From NCBI GenBank assembly GCA_902363555.1, contig CABJAM010000001.1:558001-622000 (forward strand): a stretch of DNA of 64,000 nucleotides. The letters run 5' to 3'. Of the stretch, positions 1 through 9,095 are shown piece by piece. Under the pieces are notes generated by a model. It had not been told where the DNA came from. It did not search any database and saw only the letters and a list, made by a program, of their open reading frames with translations. The DNA comes from Lachnospiraceae bacterium. Its GTDB lineage: Bacteria > Bacillota > Clostridia > Lachnospirales > Lachnospiraceae. A program made the translations under genes and the position numbers. The stretch's first letter is position 1. Every line of letters starts with the position of its first letter.

Positions 1-447
1 GCGGTGGACAACTCTGTTGCCAGTGTTATGATTGCCATTGGGGTATCCATGCTGGCATGGTTTCTGCGGATGGTACGCTCCTATGCAAAAACCGAGTGCG
101 GTAAGGAGTACATTGAAGCCTCCAGAGTTTCCGGAGCCTCTGGGCTGCGCATCGTCCTCCGGCATTTGATTCCCAACGTATTCCCGCAGTTCGTAGTGTA
201 TTTTACGACTGGGATCGCCACAGCTATTATGTCGGTTTCCAGCTTTGCTTTTCTGGGTGTAGGTTTGATTGCCGGAACCCCGGAATGGGGTGCCATGCTG
301 GGTGAAGCGCGGAACAGCGTGTATTCCAACCCGCTGCTCCTGATTTATCCCGGCATCTGCCTGATTGTCTGCTGCGCGGGTTTTAATCTGTTGGGCGAGG
401 GCCTGCGGGATGCTATTGGGAAGGAGGATGAAATACGTGTTGCTTGA
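1..447 (+). CDS. Opp/Nik-type ABC permease, C-terminal part (5' end outside window)
   Basis: This is the C-terminal 148 codons of a DppC/OppC/NikC-type membrane permease; the frame is open at the left edge, so the start lies outside. The EAA cytoplasmic loop is visible (about residues 39-58, with EASRVSGASG and HLIPN), which in this family docks onto the ATPase. After it come hydrophobic segments and the family ending with GEGLRDAIG. It is the last permease of an importer whose ATPases and lipoprotein follow at once. The stop codon lies just past the ribosome site of the next gene, so the two reading frames overlap by a few bases. Confidence 0.9.
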   Translation, partial: AVDNSVASVMIAIGVSMLAWFLRMVRSYAKTECGKEYIEASRVSGASGLRIVLRHLIPNVFPQFVVYFTTGIATAIMSVSSFAFLGVGLIAGTPEWGAMLGEARNSVYSNPLLLIYPGICLIVCCAGFNLLGEGLRDAIGKEDEIRVA

Positions 448-1216
448 AGTGAAAGACCTGAACCTCTTCTTATCTTCCGGAGAGCCTGTTGCAAAGAACA
501 TCTCATTTGGGATTGAGAAGGGGGAAATGCTCTCTATCGTAGGCAGCTCCGGTGCAGGCAAGACTACCATCTGCAAGGCCGTTATGGGTTTGTTGGGAAA
601 TGGCTGCCATACAGAAGGCGAAATTTTATATCAACGCCAAAAACTGCTCTCCCTTCCGGATCGGGAGCGGTGCATGATCTATGGAAAAGAGATATGCTTG
701 ATTATGCAAAACCCGATGACTGCCTTTAATCCATCTATCCGTATAGGCCGCCAATTTGAAAAAACTTATTTACTTCACCACGGAAAAACATCGCACTCAG
801 AAAGGATGGGACGGCTCTTCAATCTTTTGCAGATACTGGGGCTTGAGGATATCAATCGGATTTTGAACAGCTACCCATTTACCTTGTCCGGGGGGATGCT
901 CCAGCGGTTGATGATTGCAGCGGCGCTGATGAATCAGCCTTCACTACTGATTGCGGACGAGGCCACCACCGCCATTGACGCTTGCAACCGAATCGGGCTG
1001 ATGCGGGAACTGAAGGGCTTTTGCAAAGAAGGAATGTCTGTCCTGTTCGTGACCCATGATCTGCGCTCAGCATCGGTATCGGATCGCATCCTTGTGATGA
1101 ACGACGGGCAGATCATTGAGCAGGGCGCAACAGAACAGATTTTGAACGAACCAAAAGAGGACTACACCAAATATCTGTTGAGCGCCTGCCAGATGGAGAG
1201 GAGGGAGCGAATTTGA
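437..1216 (+). CDS. Opp/Nik-type ABC transporter ATP-binding protein (DppD/NikD-like)
   Basis: This is the first of two nucleotide-binding subunits of the importer. Walker A GSSGAGKTT lies at about residue 36, the Q-loop has QNPMTAFNP, the signature is LSGGM, and Walker B is LLIADEATTAID, followed by the switch His in VTHD. I chose GTG at 437 because AGGAGG at 422-427 lies 9 bases before it and touches the ATG at 428; TTG at 440 is equally possible. The 259-residue length is short for DppD, which usually has a C-terminal Cys-rich oligopeptide tail of about 60 residues. It overlaps the next gene by 4 bases (TTGA), which indicates translational coupling. Confidence 0.88.
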   Translation: MLLEVKDLNLFLSSGEPVAKNISFGIEKGEMLSIVGSSGAGKTTICKAVMGLLGNGCHTEGEILYQRQKLLSLPDRERCMIYGKEICLIMQNPMTAFNPSIRIGRQFEKTYLLHHGKTSHSERMGRLFNLLQILGLEDINRILNSYPFTLSGGMLQRLMIAAALMNQPSLLIADEATTAIDACNRIGLMRELKGFCKEGMSVLFVTHDLRSASVSDRILVMNDGQIIEQGATEQILNEPKEDYTKYLLSACQMERRERI

Positions 1217-2025
1217 TTGAACTGAAAAATGCGGGTTGTTCTTTTCAGGACAGTCTTGCACCGAAGGGATGGTTTACCGCCGTTTCCACTCTGACTGCGT
1301 GTTTTGAAAATGGCGGACGATATGCCATCGTAGGAGAATCCGGCTCCGGCAAGACAACATTGGCCCGGATGATTGCAGGTCTGCAACGGCCCAGCAGCGG
1401 AAATATTTCAGTGGATGGCTCGCCGGTCTATGGCCGGGCAAAAGCCGGAAAAGGACATTTCAAAAAAGTACAGATTATTCAGCAGAACTCTACTTCGGCA
1501 TTGGACCCCAAACTCCCGGTAGGGCGTTCTATTGAAGAACCGTTGTTTTGCTTCTTCCGTATGGGAAAAGCGCAGCGGCGGGAACGGTGCAGGCAGCTCA
1601 TGAAACTGTGCAATCTGCCGGAAGGTTACTACACCCGGCTTCCCTCTGAGTTGTCGGGCGGAGAACAGAAGCGGGTGGCAATCGCCAGAGCACTGGCCGC
1701 AGAACCGCAATGCCTTATTTTTGACGAGGCGACTAATGGGTTTGACCTGCCCCTGCGAAAGAAGCTCATCAATGAAATTATTGATTTGCAGCAGCAGCTC
1801 GGATTTACCCTGCTCTTCATTACTCACGACATGGAACTGGCTGTAGTCGTGGCGGATGAAATCTTTGTTATGAAAAATTCCAATCTGGTGGAGCGCACAG
1901 CCTTCTCCGGTGATTATTCTGTATTCCATGACCCATACAGCAGGATGCTTCTGGAGGCCGGCGGTTTGATCGAAGCACCAGCAGATCGGAATCATAAAAT
2001 GAAAGAAAGGATTGATGTACAATGA
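1213..2025 (+). CDS. Opp/Nik-type ABC transporter ATP-binding protein (DppF/NikE-like)
   Basis: This is the second ATPase of the importer. Walker A GESGSGKTT, the Q-loop region with QQNSTSALDP, signature LSGGEQKRVA, Walker B CLIFDEATNGFD and H-loop FITHD are all intact, so it should be active. It starts with TTG inside the TTGA overlap and has GAGAGGAGGGAG upstream. The substrate-binding lipoprotein follows through another 4-base overlap. The gene order permease-ATPase-ATPase-lipoprotein is that of NikCDEA-like or Dpp-like systems; the sequence alone does not show the substrate. Confidence 0.88.
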   Translation: MIELKNAGCSFQDSLAPKGWFTAVSTLTACFENGGRYAIVGESGSGKTTLARMIAGLQRPSSGNISVDGSPVYGRAKAGKGHFKKVQIIQQNSTSALDPKLPVGRSIEEPLFCFFRMGKAQRRERCRQLMKLCNLPEGYYTRLPSELSGGEQKRVAIARALAAEPQCLIFDEATNGFDLPLRKKLINEIIDLQQQLGFTLLFITHDMELAVVVADEIFVMKNSNLVERTAFSGDYSVFHDPYSRMLLEAGGLIEAPADRNHKMKERIDVQ

Positions 2026-3677
2026 GAATGAAACGAATGATTGCCGCACTGACTGCAGCGGTTATGGCGGTATCACTGACCGCCTGCGGGGGCAATGCTG
2101 ACTCCGCAGGTGAAAGCAATCGGCTCCCGGAAAATACGGAGGCACAGGCTGTCCACCTGAATTTGGCAGAAAGCTGGGATTTCCAGTATTTTTATACCAT
2201 TATCACCCCAGAAGTCTCATCCTCCAGCGGATATGACATCACTTACTATCTGACCAGCTTTTATGATACTTTGTTTGAATACAATACAGACGGCGAGGTT
2301 ATGGGTGTACTGGCTGAGGAATGGTCTGTGAGCGAGGATGGGAAGGTGTATACCTTCCGGATTAAGCAGAATGTGAAGTTCTCGGACGGCTCTGGCCTGA
2401 CTGCGGAAGATGTTGCAAAGTCCATCCTGGCCGTTCCGGTGAATCTGGGCCAATACAACGGCTCCTACGGCCGCCTGTCCACCATCATTGAGGACGCTGT
2501 TGTGATGGACGAATATACAGTGGAGCTTCACCTGACCCAGCCATATTATAACACGCTAAGGGAACTGTGCCTTGCCAATCCCTATGGCATCGTGTCCAGT
2601 GAGCAATTCAATGAAGATTTGACCGCCAAAGATACCTTCCGGACAGCGACCTACGGCACCGGGCCTTATATGTACGCCGGTGATAACAACGGCCAGACTT
2701 GGAACTTTGCCCGCAACCCCAACTACTGGGGCGAAGCGCCCGATGTGGACAGTTTCTCTATCAAATACATCCCCGATAATGACGCAAAAATTCTGGCGAT
2801 GCAGAACGGTGAAGTGGACTTCCTCTCCGGCATCAAGAATATCTCTGCCGAGAGCTTTGAGCAGATGGAGCAGGACGAAAGCTTCCACGCTCAGGTTGAT
2901 GAGAAGTCTCTCCAGACCTATTATGTAGGGTACAACTTAAGCAATCCTGTTTTTGGTGACCAGACAGTCCGGGAGGCCATCTCATTGGCCATCGACAAAG
3001 ATGCCATCGTTGAGAGCATTTATGGCGGCCTGTATGACAAGGCGGATACTTTCTTCTCCCGCAGCCTGCCCCATTGTGATGTAGAGCAGACCGTATATAG
3101 CTTTGACCTAAACCGCGCCAATCAGATTTTGGATGAAGCCGGATACACAGATACTGATGGAGACGGCATTCGGGAAAAGGATGGTGTGAAGCTGTCGGCC
3201 TCGTTTATGTACCAGATCGGCTCCGCGTCGGATGACAACCTTGTAGTGTACATTTGCGACCAGGCAGGCAAGATCGGCATTGAGCTGATACCCGGCTCTG
3301 CTCAGATGATGGACTGGTACGCCAAAATCCAGAGCGGTGAGTACGGCCTTACCATTTTCAAGACACAGGGAGGTTATTATGACCCCGCCAGCGTGGTCAC
3401 AAATATAAATCCTGCAACTTCCATGGACCCCATTCTGATGCAAATAGGTGTTGCACAGCCGGAAATTGCGATGCTGGTAGATGAATTGGATTCTTCCGCA
3501 AATGAAAGCCGCATTCAGGATATCTATGACACCATTCTAACTACTATGGCGGATCAGTGCTTGACTACGCCGCTGATTTACACCCGGCAGCTGACTGTGT
3601 ACAGTAACGCGGTGGAAAACTACACCTTCCCGACCGACGCCAGTTTTACCTCTGTACAGAATATTCATCTGAATTGA
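2022..3677 (+). CDS. Family 5 extracellular solute-binding lipoprotein (DppA/NikA-like)
   Basis: This 551-residue lipoprotein captures the ligand for the importer. The N-terminus is a lipoprotein signal: basic start, hydrophobic stretch, then the lipobox LTAC with Cys at about residue 22 and a Gly/Asn/Ser linker. The SBP_bac_5 fold is visible in YDTLFEYNTDGEV, LAEEWSVSEDGKVYTFRIK, FSDGSGLTAEDV, YGTGPYMY and NYWGEAPDVD. Starting inside the ATGA overlap, it is translationally coupled to the ATPase. A perfect 18-bp terminator follows 3 bases after the stop. Ligands of this family include peptides, nickel chelates, opine metallophores and oligosaccharides; the metallophore-like half-transporters downstream favour a metal complex. 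Confidence 0.88.
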   Translation: MRMKRMIAALTAAVMAVSLTACGGNADSAGESNRLPENTEAQAVHLNLAESWDFQYFYTIITPEVSSSSGYDITYYLTSFYDTLFEYNTDGEVMGVLAEEWSVSEDGKVYTFRIKQNVKFSDGSGLTAEDVAKSILAVPVNLGQYNGSYGRLSTIIEDAVVMDEYTVELHLTQPYYNTLRELCLANPYGIVSSEQFNEDLTAKDTFRTATYGTGPYMYAGDNNGQTWNFARNPNYWGEAPDVDSFSIKYIPDNDAKILAMQNGEVDFLSGIKNISAESFEQMEQDESFHAQVDEKSLQTYYVGYNLSNPVFGDQTVREAISLAIDKDAIVESIYGGLYDKADTFFSRSLPHCDVEQTVYSFDLNRANQILDEAGYTDTDGDGIREKDGVKLSASFMYQIGSASDDNLVVYICDQAGKIGIELIPGSAQMMDWYAKIQSGEYGLTIFKTQGGYYDPASVVTNINPATSMDPILMQIGVAQPEIAMLVDELDSSANESRIQDIYDTILTTMADQCLTTPLIYTRQLTVYSNAVENYTFPTDASFTSVQNIHLN

Positions 3678-3680
3678 AAT

Positions 3681-3724
3681 CAGTCAAAAGGAGCGGTCTC
3701 TTTCAAGACCGCTCCTTTTGACTG
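3681..3724 (+). terminator. Strong intrinsic terminator after the Opp-type operon
   Basis: A perfect 18-bp inverted repeat: left arm 3681-3698, 8-base loop 3699-3706, right arm 3707-3724. The right arm contains CCTTTTGACTG and the left arm CAGTCAAAAGG, so T and A runs lie inside the stem. It begins 3 bases after the stop of the lipoprotein gene and separates it from the half-transporter operon. Confidence 0.8.
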
Positions 3725-3798
3725 ACCTGATTGGAGTATAAATACATCTAAAAGGTCATAGACGCCAATGGATAAAAGCAGTACACTAAAACATGAAG

Positions 3799-3812
3799 TT
3801 AGCGGCAACTAA
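3799..3812. promoter_or_regulatory. Possible metalloregulator operator
   Basis: TTAGCGGCAACTAA is an interrupted palindrome (TTAG..GC..CTAA) 28 bases before the start of the first half-transporter and just ahead of its AAAAAGGAGGT ribosome site. TTAG/CTAA half sites occur in operators of DtxR/IdeR-type iron regulators, and the operon has the look of iron or metallophore uptake. No regulator gene of that family is in the window, so the assignment is inference. Confidence 0.3.
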
Positions 3813-3840
3813 TCAAAATTAAAAAGGAGGTCTTGTATCC

Positions 3841-5631
3841 ATGAAACAAAAATCTGGCGGGATTAAGCGGTTGATGGAGTTCACGGGAAAACACCGTGGA
3901 CTGTTGGCTGCTTCCCGTATTCTATCCGGAATTAGCTCCGTCTTTATTTTGGGGCCATTCCTCTGCGTTTACTTTGCGGCACGGGAGCTGGTGGCGTTTT
4001 TCACCGGAACTCCATTGGATACACAGGGGCTGGTGCGGTGTGGCGTTCTCGCTCTGATCCTGGAACTAATTGGGCTGGTGCTCTATTTTGCCGCCCTGCT
4101 CTGCTCCCATGTGGTGGCATTCTATACAGAGAAAAATCTGAAAATGACGGCGCTGCGGCACCTTGCTAAAATGCCAATGGGCTATTTTGATGCCAACCCA
4201 AGCGGCAAGCTGCGGAAAATCATTGACGAGAATAGCTTCCAGACAGAAACATTTATCGCCCATCAGCTTCCCGACCTGGTAGGGGCGCAGGTCACGATGG
4301 TCATTAGTCTGATTCTGATGCTGGCTTTTGACTGGCGGGTAGGTGTTCCGCTCCTGCTGCTCTTTGGTATCGGGTTCTTTTTACAGGGGTCACTGATGGG
4401 GAAAGACGGCATGAAATTCATGCAGACCTATCAGGACTCACTTGAAACAATGAACCATGAAGCGGTGGAATACATTCGTGGCATTTCCGTGGTCAAAGTA
4501 TTCGGCCAAACGGTACAGTCAATTACCAAGTTCAACGATGCCATCAAATCCTATCGGAAATTTGCACTGGCTTACACGATGTCCTGCAAAAAAGGTATGG
4601 TAGCGTTCAACTCGGTCGTCAACTCCAGTTTTCTGGTGTTGGTTCCCACGGCGCTTATCGTCGGCCTTGTGTCCGCAAACTTGGCAGGCTTCATGCAGAG
4701 CTTCCTGTTTTATCTGATTTTCTCTCCGGCGTGTGCGGTCATGCTCAATAAGATCATGTACATGACCAGCTATAAAATGCAGGCGGAAGAATCCATGCGG
4801 CGTATTGATATGATTTTGAAGGCCGAGCCGCAGGCGGAAACCATTTCCCCCAAGCATCCGAAAAATTATGATGTTTCCTTTGAGGATGTGACTTTTGCTT
4901 ATGATAACACGGATCATCCAGCAGTTTCCCATCTGAATTTTACTGCCAAGGCGGGCATAACCACCGCGCTGGTGGGGCATTCCGGCTCAGGCAAGAGCAC
5001 CACGGCCAGCCTGATCCCACGCTTTTATGATGCGCAGGAGGGAACAGTCAAAATTGGAGGGGTAGACATCCGGGAGATTGCCCATGCCGACCTGATGAAG
5101 ATGGTTGCCTTCGTATTTCAAGCCCCCAAACTATTCAAGGACAGCCTGTTGGAAAACATCCGGGCCGGACGGCCCACAGCCACACGGGAAGAGGTCCTTG
5201 AGGCAGCGCACTTAGCACAATGCGATGATATTCTGGCAAAGTTTTCTGATGGAATTGATACTGTTGTGGGAAGTAAGGGCGTGTATCTGTCTGGCGGCGA
5301 AACACAGCGCATTGCCATTGCCCGTGCTATTTTAAAGGATGCCCCTATCGTAGTCCTGGATGAAGCGACCGCTTACGCCGATCCGGAGAATGAGCAACAG
5401 ATTCAGCAGGCTTTTGAGGGGCTGGTGAAGGGCAAGACCGTCATTATGATTGCCCACAGGCTTTCCACCGTCCAGAATGCAGACCTGATTCTGGTAATGA
5501 AGAGTGGAGAACTGGTGGAGAGCGGCACTCATGATACGCTGGTGAAACGCAACGGCGAGTATGCCAGGATGTGGGCGAACTACACAAAGACAACTAAGTG
5601 GCACATCGGAAATGAGGTGAAAGTATGCTGA
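3841..5631 (+). CDS. ABC half-transporter, exporter fold (IrtA/YbtP-like)
   Basis: This 596-residue protein has an N-terminal six-helix membrane domain (about residues 15-320) and a C-terminal nucleotide-binding domain. Walker A GHSGSGKST is at residues 379-387, signature LSGGE at about 483, and Walker B VVLDEA with the catalytic Glu at 508. The exporter fold is typical for drug and lipid pumps, but paired half-transporters of this kind beside siderophore genes (IrtAB, YbtPQ) import metal-chelate complexes. The ribosome site AAAAAGGAGG is 10 bases upstream. It overlaps its partner by 7 bases, indicating an obligate heterodimer. Import of a metallophore is an inference from the neighbours; a drug exporter remains possible. 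Confidence 0.85.
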   Translation: MKQKSGGIKRLMEFTGKHRGLLAASRILSGISSVFILGPFLCVYFAARELVAFFTGTPLDTQGLVRCGVLALILELIGLVLYFAALLCSHVVAFYTEKNLKMTALRHLAKMPMGYFDANPSGKLRKIIDENSFQTETFIAHQLPDLVGAQVTMVISLILMLAFDWRVGVPLLLLFGIGFFLQGSLMGKDGMKFMQTYQDSLETMNHEAVEYIRGISVVKVFGQTVQSITKFNDAIKSYRKFALAYTMSCKKGMVAFNSVVNSSFLVLVPTALIVGLVSANLAGFMQSFLFYLIFSPACAVMLNKIMYMTSYKMQAEESMRRIDMILKAEPQAETISPKHPKNYDVSFEDVTFAYDNTDHPAVSHLNFTAKAGITTALVGHSGSGKSTTASLIPRFYDAQEGTVKIGGVDIREIAHADLMKMVAFVFQAPKLFKDSLLENIRAGRPTATREEVLEAAHLAQCDDILAKFSDGIDTVVGSKGVYLSGGETQRIAIARAILKDAPIVVLDEATAYADPENEQQIQQAFEGLVKGKTVIMIAHRLSTVQNADLILVMKSGELVESGTHDTLVKRNGEYARMWANYTKTTKWHIGNEVKVC

Positions 5632-7343
5632 AACGTATGTTTGCCCTGAGCAATCAGGGCGCAAAGGATTTGAACAAAGGAATCGCGGCAGCCACACTCA
5701 GCAATCTGTGCCTGATTGCGCCGGTCAGTCTGCTGGTCATGGTGGTGTGGGAACTGTTGAACGTAATCTCCGGCACAGAAAGCAGTATCCAAAATCATGT
5801 GCCGCTGTTTATCGGTATGACGGCTGTGCTGTTCCTCGTTGTATTTTTGACCCAGTGGCTCCAATACAACAAAACCTATACCGTGGCCTATGAGGAGAGC
5901 GCCAACCGGCGCATCGTTCTGGCGGAGAAACTGCGGAAACTGCCGCTATCCTTTTTTGGAAAGCGGAATCTCTCCGATTTGACCACGACCATCATGGGTG
6001 ATTGCACTGCATTGGAGCGGGTATTCTCCAATGCAATTCCCCAGCTTTTCGGCACTGTTTTCATGTTCCTAATTACGGCTATCGGCCTGCTGGCGCTGGA
6101 TTGGCGGATGGGATTGTGCATTGTGGCGCCGGTACCGGTGTCCGCCCTGGTAGTCTTTGCAGCGAGAAAAGCCCAATCCAATGCAGAGAGCGTCAACATG
6201 GACGCCAAGCGTGCAGCCTATGACGGCGTACAGGAGTATCTGGATACCATTCAAGAATTGAAGTCCTGTTCCCGCGAAGAAGAATATCTGGAAGGTTTGG
6301 AAAAGAAGCTGGAGGATGTGGTGCGTTGCTCCTTCCGCAATGAGATTGCCCCCGGCGCGGCGACTACCACGGCGCAGTTTATTTTACGGTTTGGCCTTGT
6401 GGCTGTTCTGCTGGTGGGGGGCTGGCTGGTGGAAGCCGGGTCTCTCTCCATTCCCATGTTTATTCTGTATCTGTTATTTGCCGGCCGCATCTACGACCCT
6501 TTCACAAGCTGTTTCATGCTGATGGCAGAGATTTTTTCTTCTCTGGTCAGCGTAAAACGCATGAAGCAGATCGATGCCACACCGGAACAGGCGGGAACGA
6601 ATACCTGTAACAATAAGGGATATGACATTGCGTTTCAGGATGTAAATTTCTCTTATAATGAGGAGCCAGTGCTGAAGGGCGTTTCTTTCGTGGCGAAGCA
6701 AGGAGAGGTGACGGCTCTGGTGGGTCCCTCCGGCAGCGGGAAATCCACTGCATCCAAGCTGGCGGCCCGCTTCTGGGATGCGGACTCCGGTTCCATTACC
6801 TTGGGCGGCGTAGATGTAAAGACGGTGGAGCCGGAAACGCTATTCAAAAATTATGCCATTGTATTCCAAGATGTAATGCTCTTTGACGAAACTGTTATGG
6901 AGAACATTCGATTAGGCCGGGGTGACGCTACGGATGATGAGGTTATAGCTGCGGCCAGAGCCGCCCTGTGTGATGAGTTTATAAAGCGTCTGCCCCAAGG
7001 GTACCAAACCAATATCGGTGAGAATGGCAGCGCCTTGTCCGGCGGTGAGCGTCAGCGCATTTCAATCGCCCGTGCGCTGCTGAAAAATGCCCCCATCGTC
7101 TTACTGGACGAAGCAACGGCATCCATGGACGCCGAGAGCGAAACATTGGTACAGGATGCCTTGTCGGTGTTGCTGAAAGATAAGACGGTCATGGTGATCG
7201 CCCACCGCATGAGAACAGTGGCAAACGCGGATAAGATTGTGGTGTTGGACGATGGCAGGGTCAGCGAAATGGGTGCACCTGCCGAGCTGCTGGAAAAAGG
7301 CGGACTGTACGCGCACTTAGTAGCACTTCAGCAAGGAAAATAA
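5625..7343 (+). CDS. ABC half-transporter, exporter fold (IrtB/YbtQ-like)
   Basis: This is the 572-residue partner of the preceding half-transporter. It has a membrane domain (about residues 15-310) and an ATPase domain with Walker A GPSGSGKST at 367-375, LSGGERQRISIARALL and VLLDEATASMD. Both halves carry complete motifs, so both ATP sites could hydrolyse. The coding regions overlap by 7 bases. A small ECF-type membrane protein follows after 16 bases in the same operon. Confidence 0.85.
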   Translation: MLKRMFALSNQGAKDLNKGIAAATLSNLCLIAPVSLLVMVVWELLNVISGTESSIQNHVPLFIGMTAVLFLVVFLTQWLQYNKTYTVAYEESANRRIVLAEKLRKLPLSFFGKRNLSDLTTTIMGDCTALERVFSNAIPQLFGTVFMFLITAIGLLALDWRMGLCIVAPVPVSALVVFAARKAQSNAESVNMDAKRAAYDGVQEYLDTIQELKSCSREEEYLEGLEKKLEDVVRCSFRNEIAPGAATTTAQFILRFGLVAVLLVGGWLVEAGSLSIPMFILYLLFAGRIYDPFTSCFMLMAEIFSSLVSVKRMKQIDATPEQAGTNTCNNKGYDIAFQDVNFSYNEEPVLKGVSFVAKQGEVTALVGPSGSGKSTASKLAARFWDADSGSITLGGVDVKTVEPETLFKNYAIVFQDVMLFDETVMENIRLGRGDATDDEVIAAARAALCDEFIKRLPQGYQTNIGENGSALSGGERQRISIARALLKNAPIVLLDEATASMDAESETLVQDALSVLLKDKTVMVIAHRMRTVANADKIVVLDDGRVSEMGAPAELLEKGGLYAHLVALQQGK

Positions 7344-7359
7344 GAAAGGACACAGCTCG

Positions 7360-7938
7360 ATGAAAGAACATTGGAAGTTGAAGGATTTTGGCGTAACAAT
7401 ACTGTTTTCTCTTTTTTACTTTGTAATTGTTCTGGCTGCTACGGTTATGGGAGGGATACACCCTTTGCTCTATCTTTTTGTAATCAGCTTGGTGGCACTT
7501 TTGGCATGGATTCCTTATTTCTATGTTGCAACAAAGTATCAAAAACCGGGAGTGGCTCTTATAATGAATTTATTCGTGGCTCTTGGTTTTGCGGCAGCCG
7601 GCGAACTTGCGAACTTATTATTGGTAAGTTTGGTGGTTTGCGCTATCATCGCAGAAATCGTTAGGCGGATATCTGGATACAAAAATTATAAAGGGTTGGT
7701 AGTAAGCTACATTATGCTTGTGCTGGGCAATATCGGTTCGCCGTTATATGTATGGGTCTATCCTCAGTATGCAGTTTCAGAAGCTTCTGAGGAAATGTCA
7801 GTATCTTATGCAGAAAAATTATCCGGTCTGACCTCTTTGTGGTGGATGGCAGCAGCAATTTTGGTAGCGATTGTCGTAGGCGTTATCGCCGGGTGTATCG
7901 CAAAAAAAGTTTATAAAAAGCGGATTGGCAATGATTGA
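7360..7938 (+). CDS. MptD/Trep_Strep-family putative ECF transporter S component
   Basis: This 192-residue protein is almost entirely hydrophobic, with five to six membrane segments. It ends with a basic tail (KKVYKKR). Its size, the start LKDFGVTILFSLFYF and the segment WIPYFYVATKYQKPG fit the MptD/Trep_Strep family, which acts as substrate-capture S components of ECF importers and often lies beside ABC half-transporter pairs. An AGAAAGGA ribosome site precedes the ATG. No ECF T component or ECF ATPase pair is nearby, so it probably works with the two half-transporters or with a shared ECF module elsewhere. Confidence 0.65.
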   Translation: MKEHWKLKDFGVTILFSLFYFVIVLAATVMGGIHPLLYLFVISLVALLAWIPYFYVATKYQKPGVALIMNLFVALGFAAAGELANLLLVSLVVCAIIAEIVRRISGYKNYKGLVVSYIMLVLGNIGSPLYVWVYPQYAVSEASEEMSVSYAEKLSGLTSLWWMAAAILVAIVVGVIAGCIAKKVYKKRIGND

Positions 7939-8100
7939 AAATTGGATTACCACTTTTTCATTGATAGAGGAATGGCAACACAAAAAGGTACCTCTGTATT
8001 TATGAAAAAAGCACTTTTTGTAATAATGTTACATCGCAGCAGATAGAAAACAAAGATTAGAAGTTCTGCTTTGCAGATATTCTGGGAGAGGAGGATGTTT

Positions 8101-8787
8101 ATGAACCATGTGCTGGTTATTGACGGTGATTTATCAACTTGCAAAGAGATAAAGTATAGTTTGCAAGATGATTTGACAGACGTGTACTACACACAGTCTG
8201 TTGAAGAAGCGATATATAAAATGCAAAAGGAGAATTACTCTCTTGTTATCATGGATGCCTGCCTCTCCCAAACCGGTGGAACGGCTCTCATTCAGCAAAT
8301 CCGCCAGATGAACCCCATGCCAATCCTTGCTCTATCGGAAACAGCCAGCACAGCAGACAAAGTGGCGGCGTTCAAATGCGGGGCAGATGATTTTCTAAGC
8401 AAGCCTTTTGAGTTGGAAGAATGTCTTGCCAGAGCGCAGGCGCTTATGCGGCGGTACACCCAACTTAACCACATTACCGGGCGGAACTATGCACTTGTCA
8501 GCCATGGGGATTTAATGCTGGATACCGCAAGGCGACAGGTTTCCATTGGCAGTGAGAAAGTGAGCTTGACAAGGAAAGAATATGACATCCTGCTGTACTT
8601 TCTAAAGAACCGGAATCGTGTTTTGACATTTGAGCAGATATACTGTGCTGTATGGCATGAGGAATACCTTATGGATAACTCCCCGATTTTCTTTCACATC
8701 GGAAATCTCAGACGAAAACTGAGAGCAGATTGGATAGAAACAAAATATGGCGTAGGCTATTACATACATAATCCCGGCGAACCCTAA
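8101..8787 (+). CDS. OmpR/PhoB-family response regulator, orphan
   Basis: This 228-residue DNA-binding regulator has a receiver domain (about residues 1-115) and a winged-helix effector domain (about 130-225). The phospho-acceptor is Asp52 in VIMDAC and the conserved Lys is K101 in LSKPFE. The effector shows LTRKEYDILLYFLKN and the RKLRAD segment of PhoB-type proteins. I chose ATG 8101 because GAGAGGAGG ends 6 bases before it; an upstream ATG at 8095 touches that site. No histidine kinase lies beside it, so the partner must be elsewhere or missing. Confidence 0.85.
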   Translation: MNHVLVIDGDLSTCKEIKYSLQDDLTDVYYTQSVEEAIYKMQKENYSLVIMDACLSQTGGTALIQQIRQMNPMPILALSETASTADKVAAFKCGADDFLSKPFELEECLARAQALMRRYTQLNHITGRNYALVSHGDLMLDTARRQVSIGSEKVSLTRKEYDILLYFLKNRNRVLTFEQIYCAVWHEEYLMDNSPIFFHIGNLRRKLRADWIETKYGVGYYIHNPGEP

Positions 8788-9031
8788 TTTCACCCCAAAA
8801 CGCAAAAATTGTCGCACTTTCCGGAAATCTTTGTATATTCTTTGAATGTTATTATTTCATTTATTCTACGTATAAAGTTTTTGTGATTTAGTTTAAAAGT
8901 GCTAGTGCCCTGTTAAGTCTAAAACGATATTAAAATCGTTGTTTAATAAGGAGAGGTATTTGGAGTCGTTGGAGTAATATGGTTTTACAGGATTAAAAAC
9001 AGAGCGTTCCCCATCAGGTTTACTCAGGAAG
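8788..9031. other. Gene-free AT-rich gap
   Basis: No coding frame with a ribosome site is convincing here. The stretch holds a short inverted repeat (ACGAT-ATTAAA-ATCGT at about 8927) and an isolated GGAGAGG motif not followed by a plausible gene. It is followed by the terminator at 9032. It may be the seam between two separately acquired islands. Confidence 0.4.
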
Positions 9032-9060
9032 CGCCCCGGCAGTGTGCCGGGGCGTTTTTT
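9032..9060 (+). terminator. Intrinsic terminator
   Basis: A GC-rich 9-bp stem (CGCCCCGGC / GCCGGGGCG) with a 5-base loop and six T residues directly after it. It is oriented for plus-strand transcription and sits downstream of the response regulator, tail-to-tail with the LacI gene. Confidence 0.85.
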
Positions 9061-9095
9061 GTCGGTGCGCCAATGGCGCGCCGCCTTCCATATTC

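Noticed and set aside
1408..2049. 213-codon minus-strand frame over the DppF-like ATPase
   Set aside because: The opposite strand carries complete ATPase motifs; this frame has none and no ribosome site.
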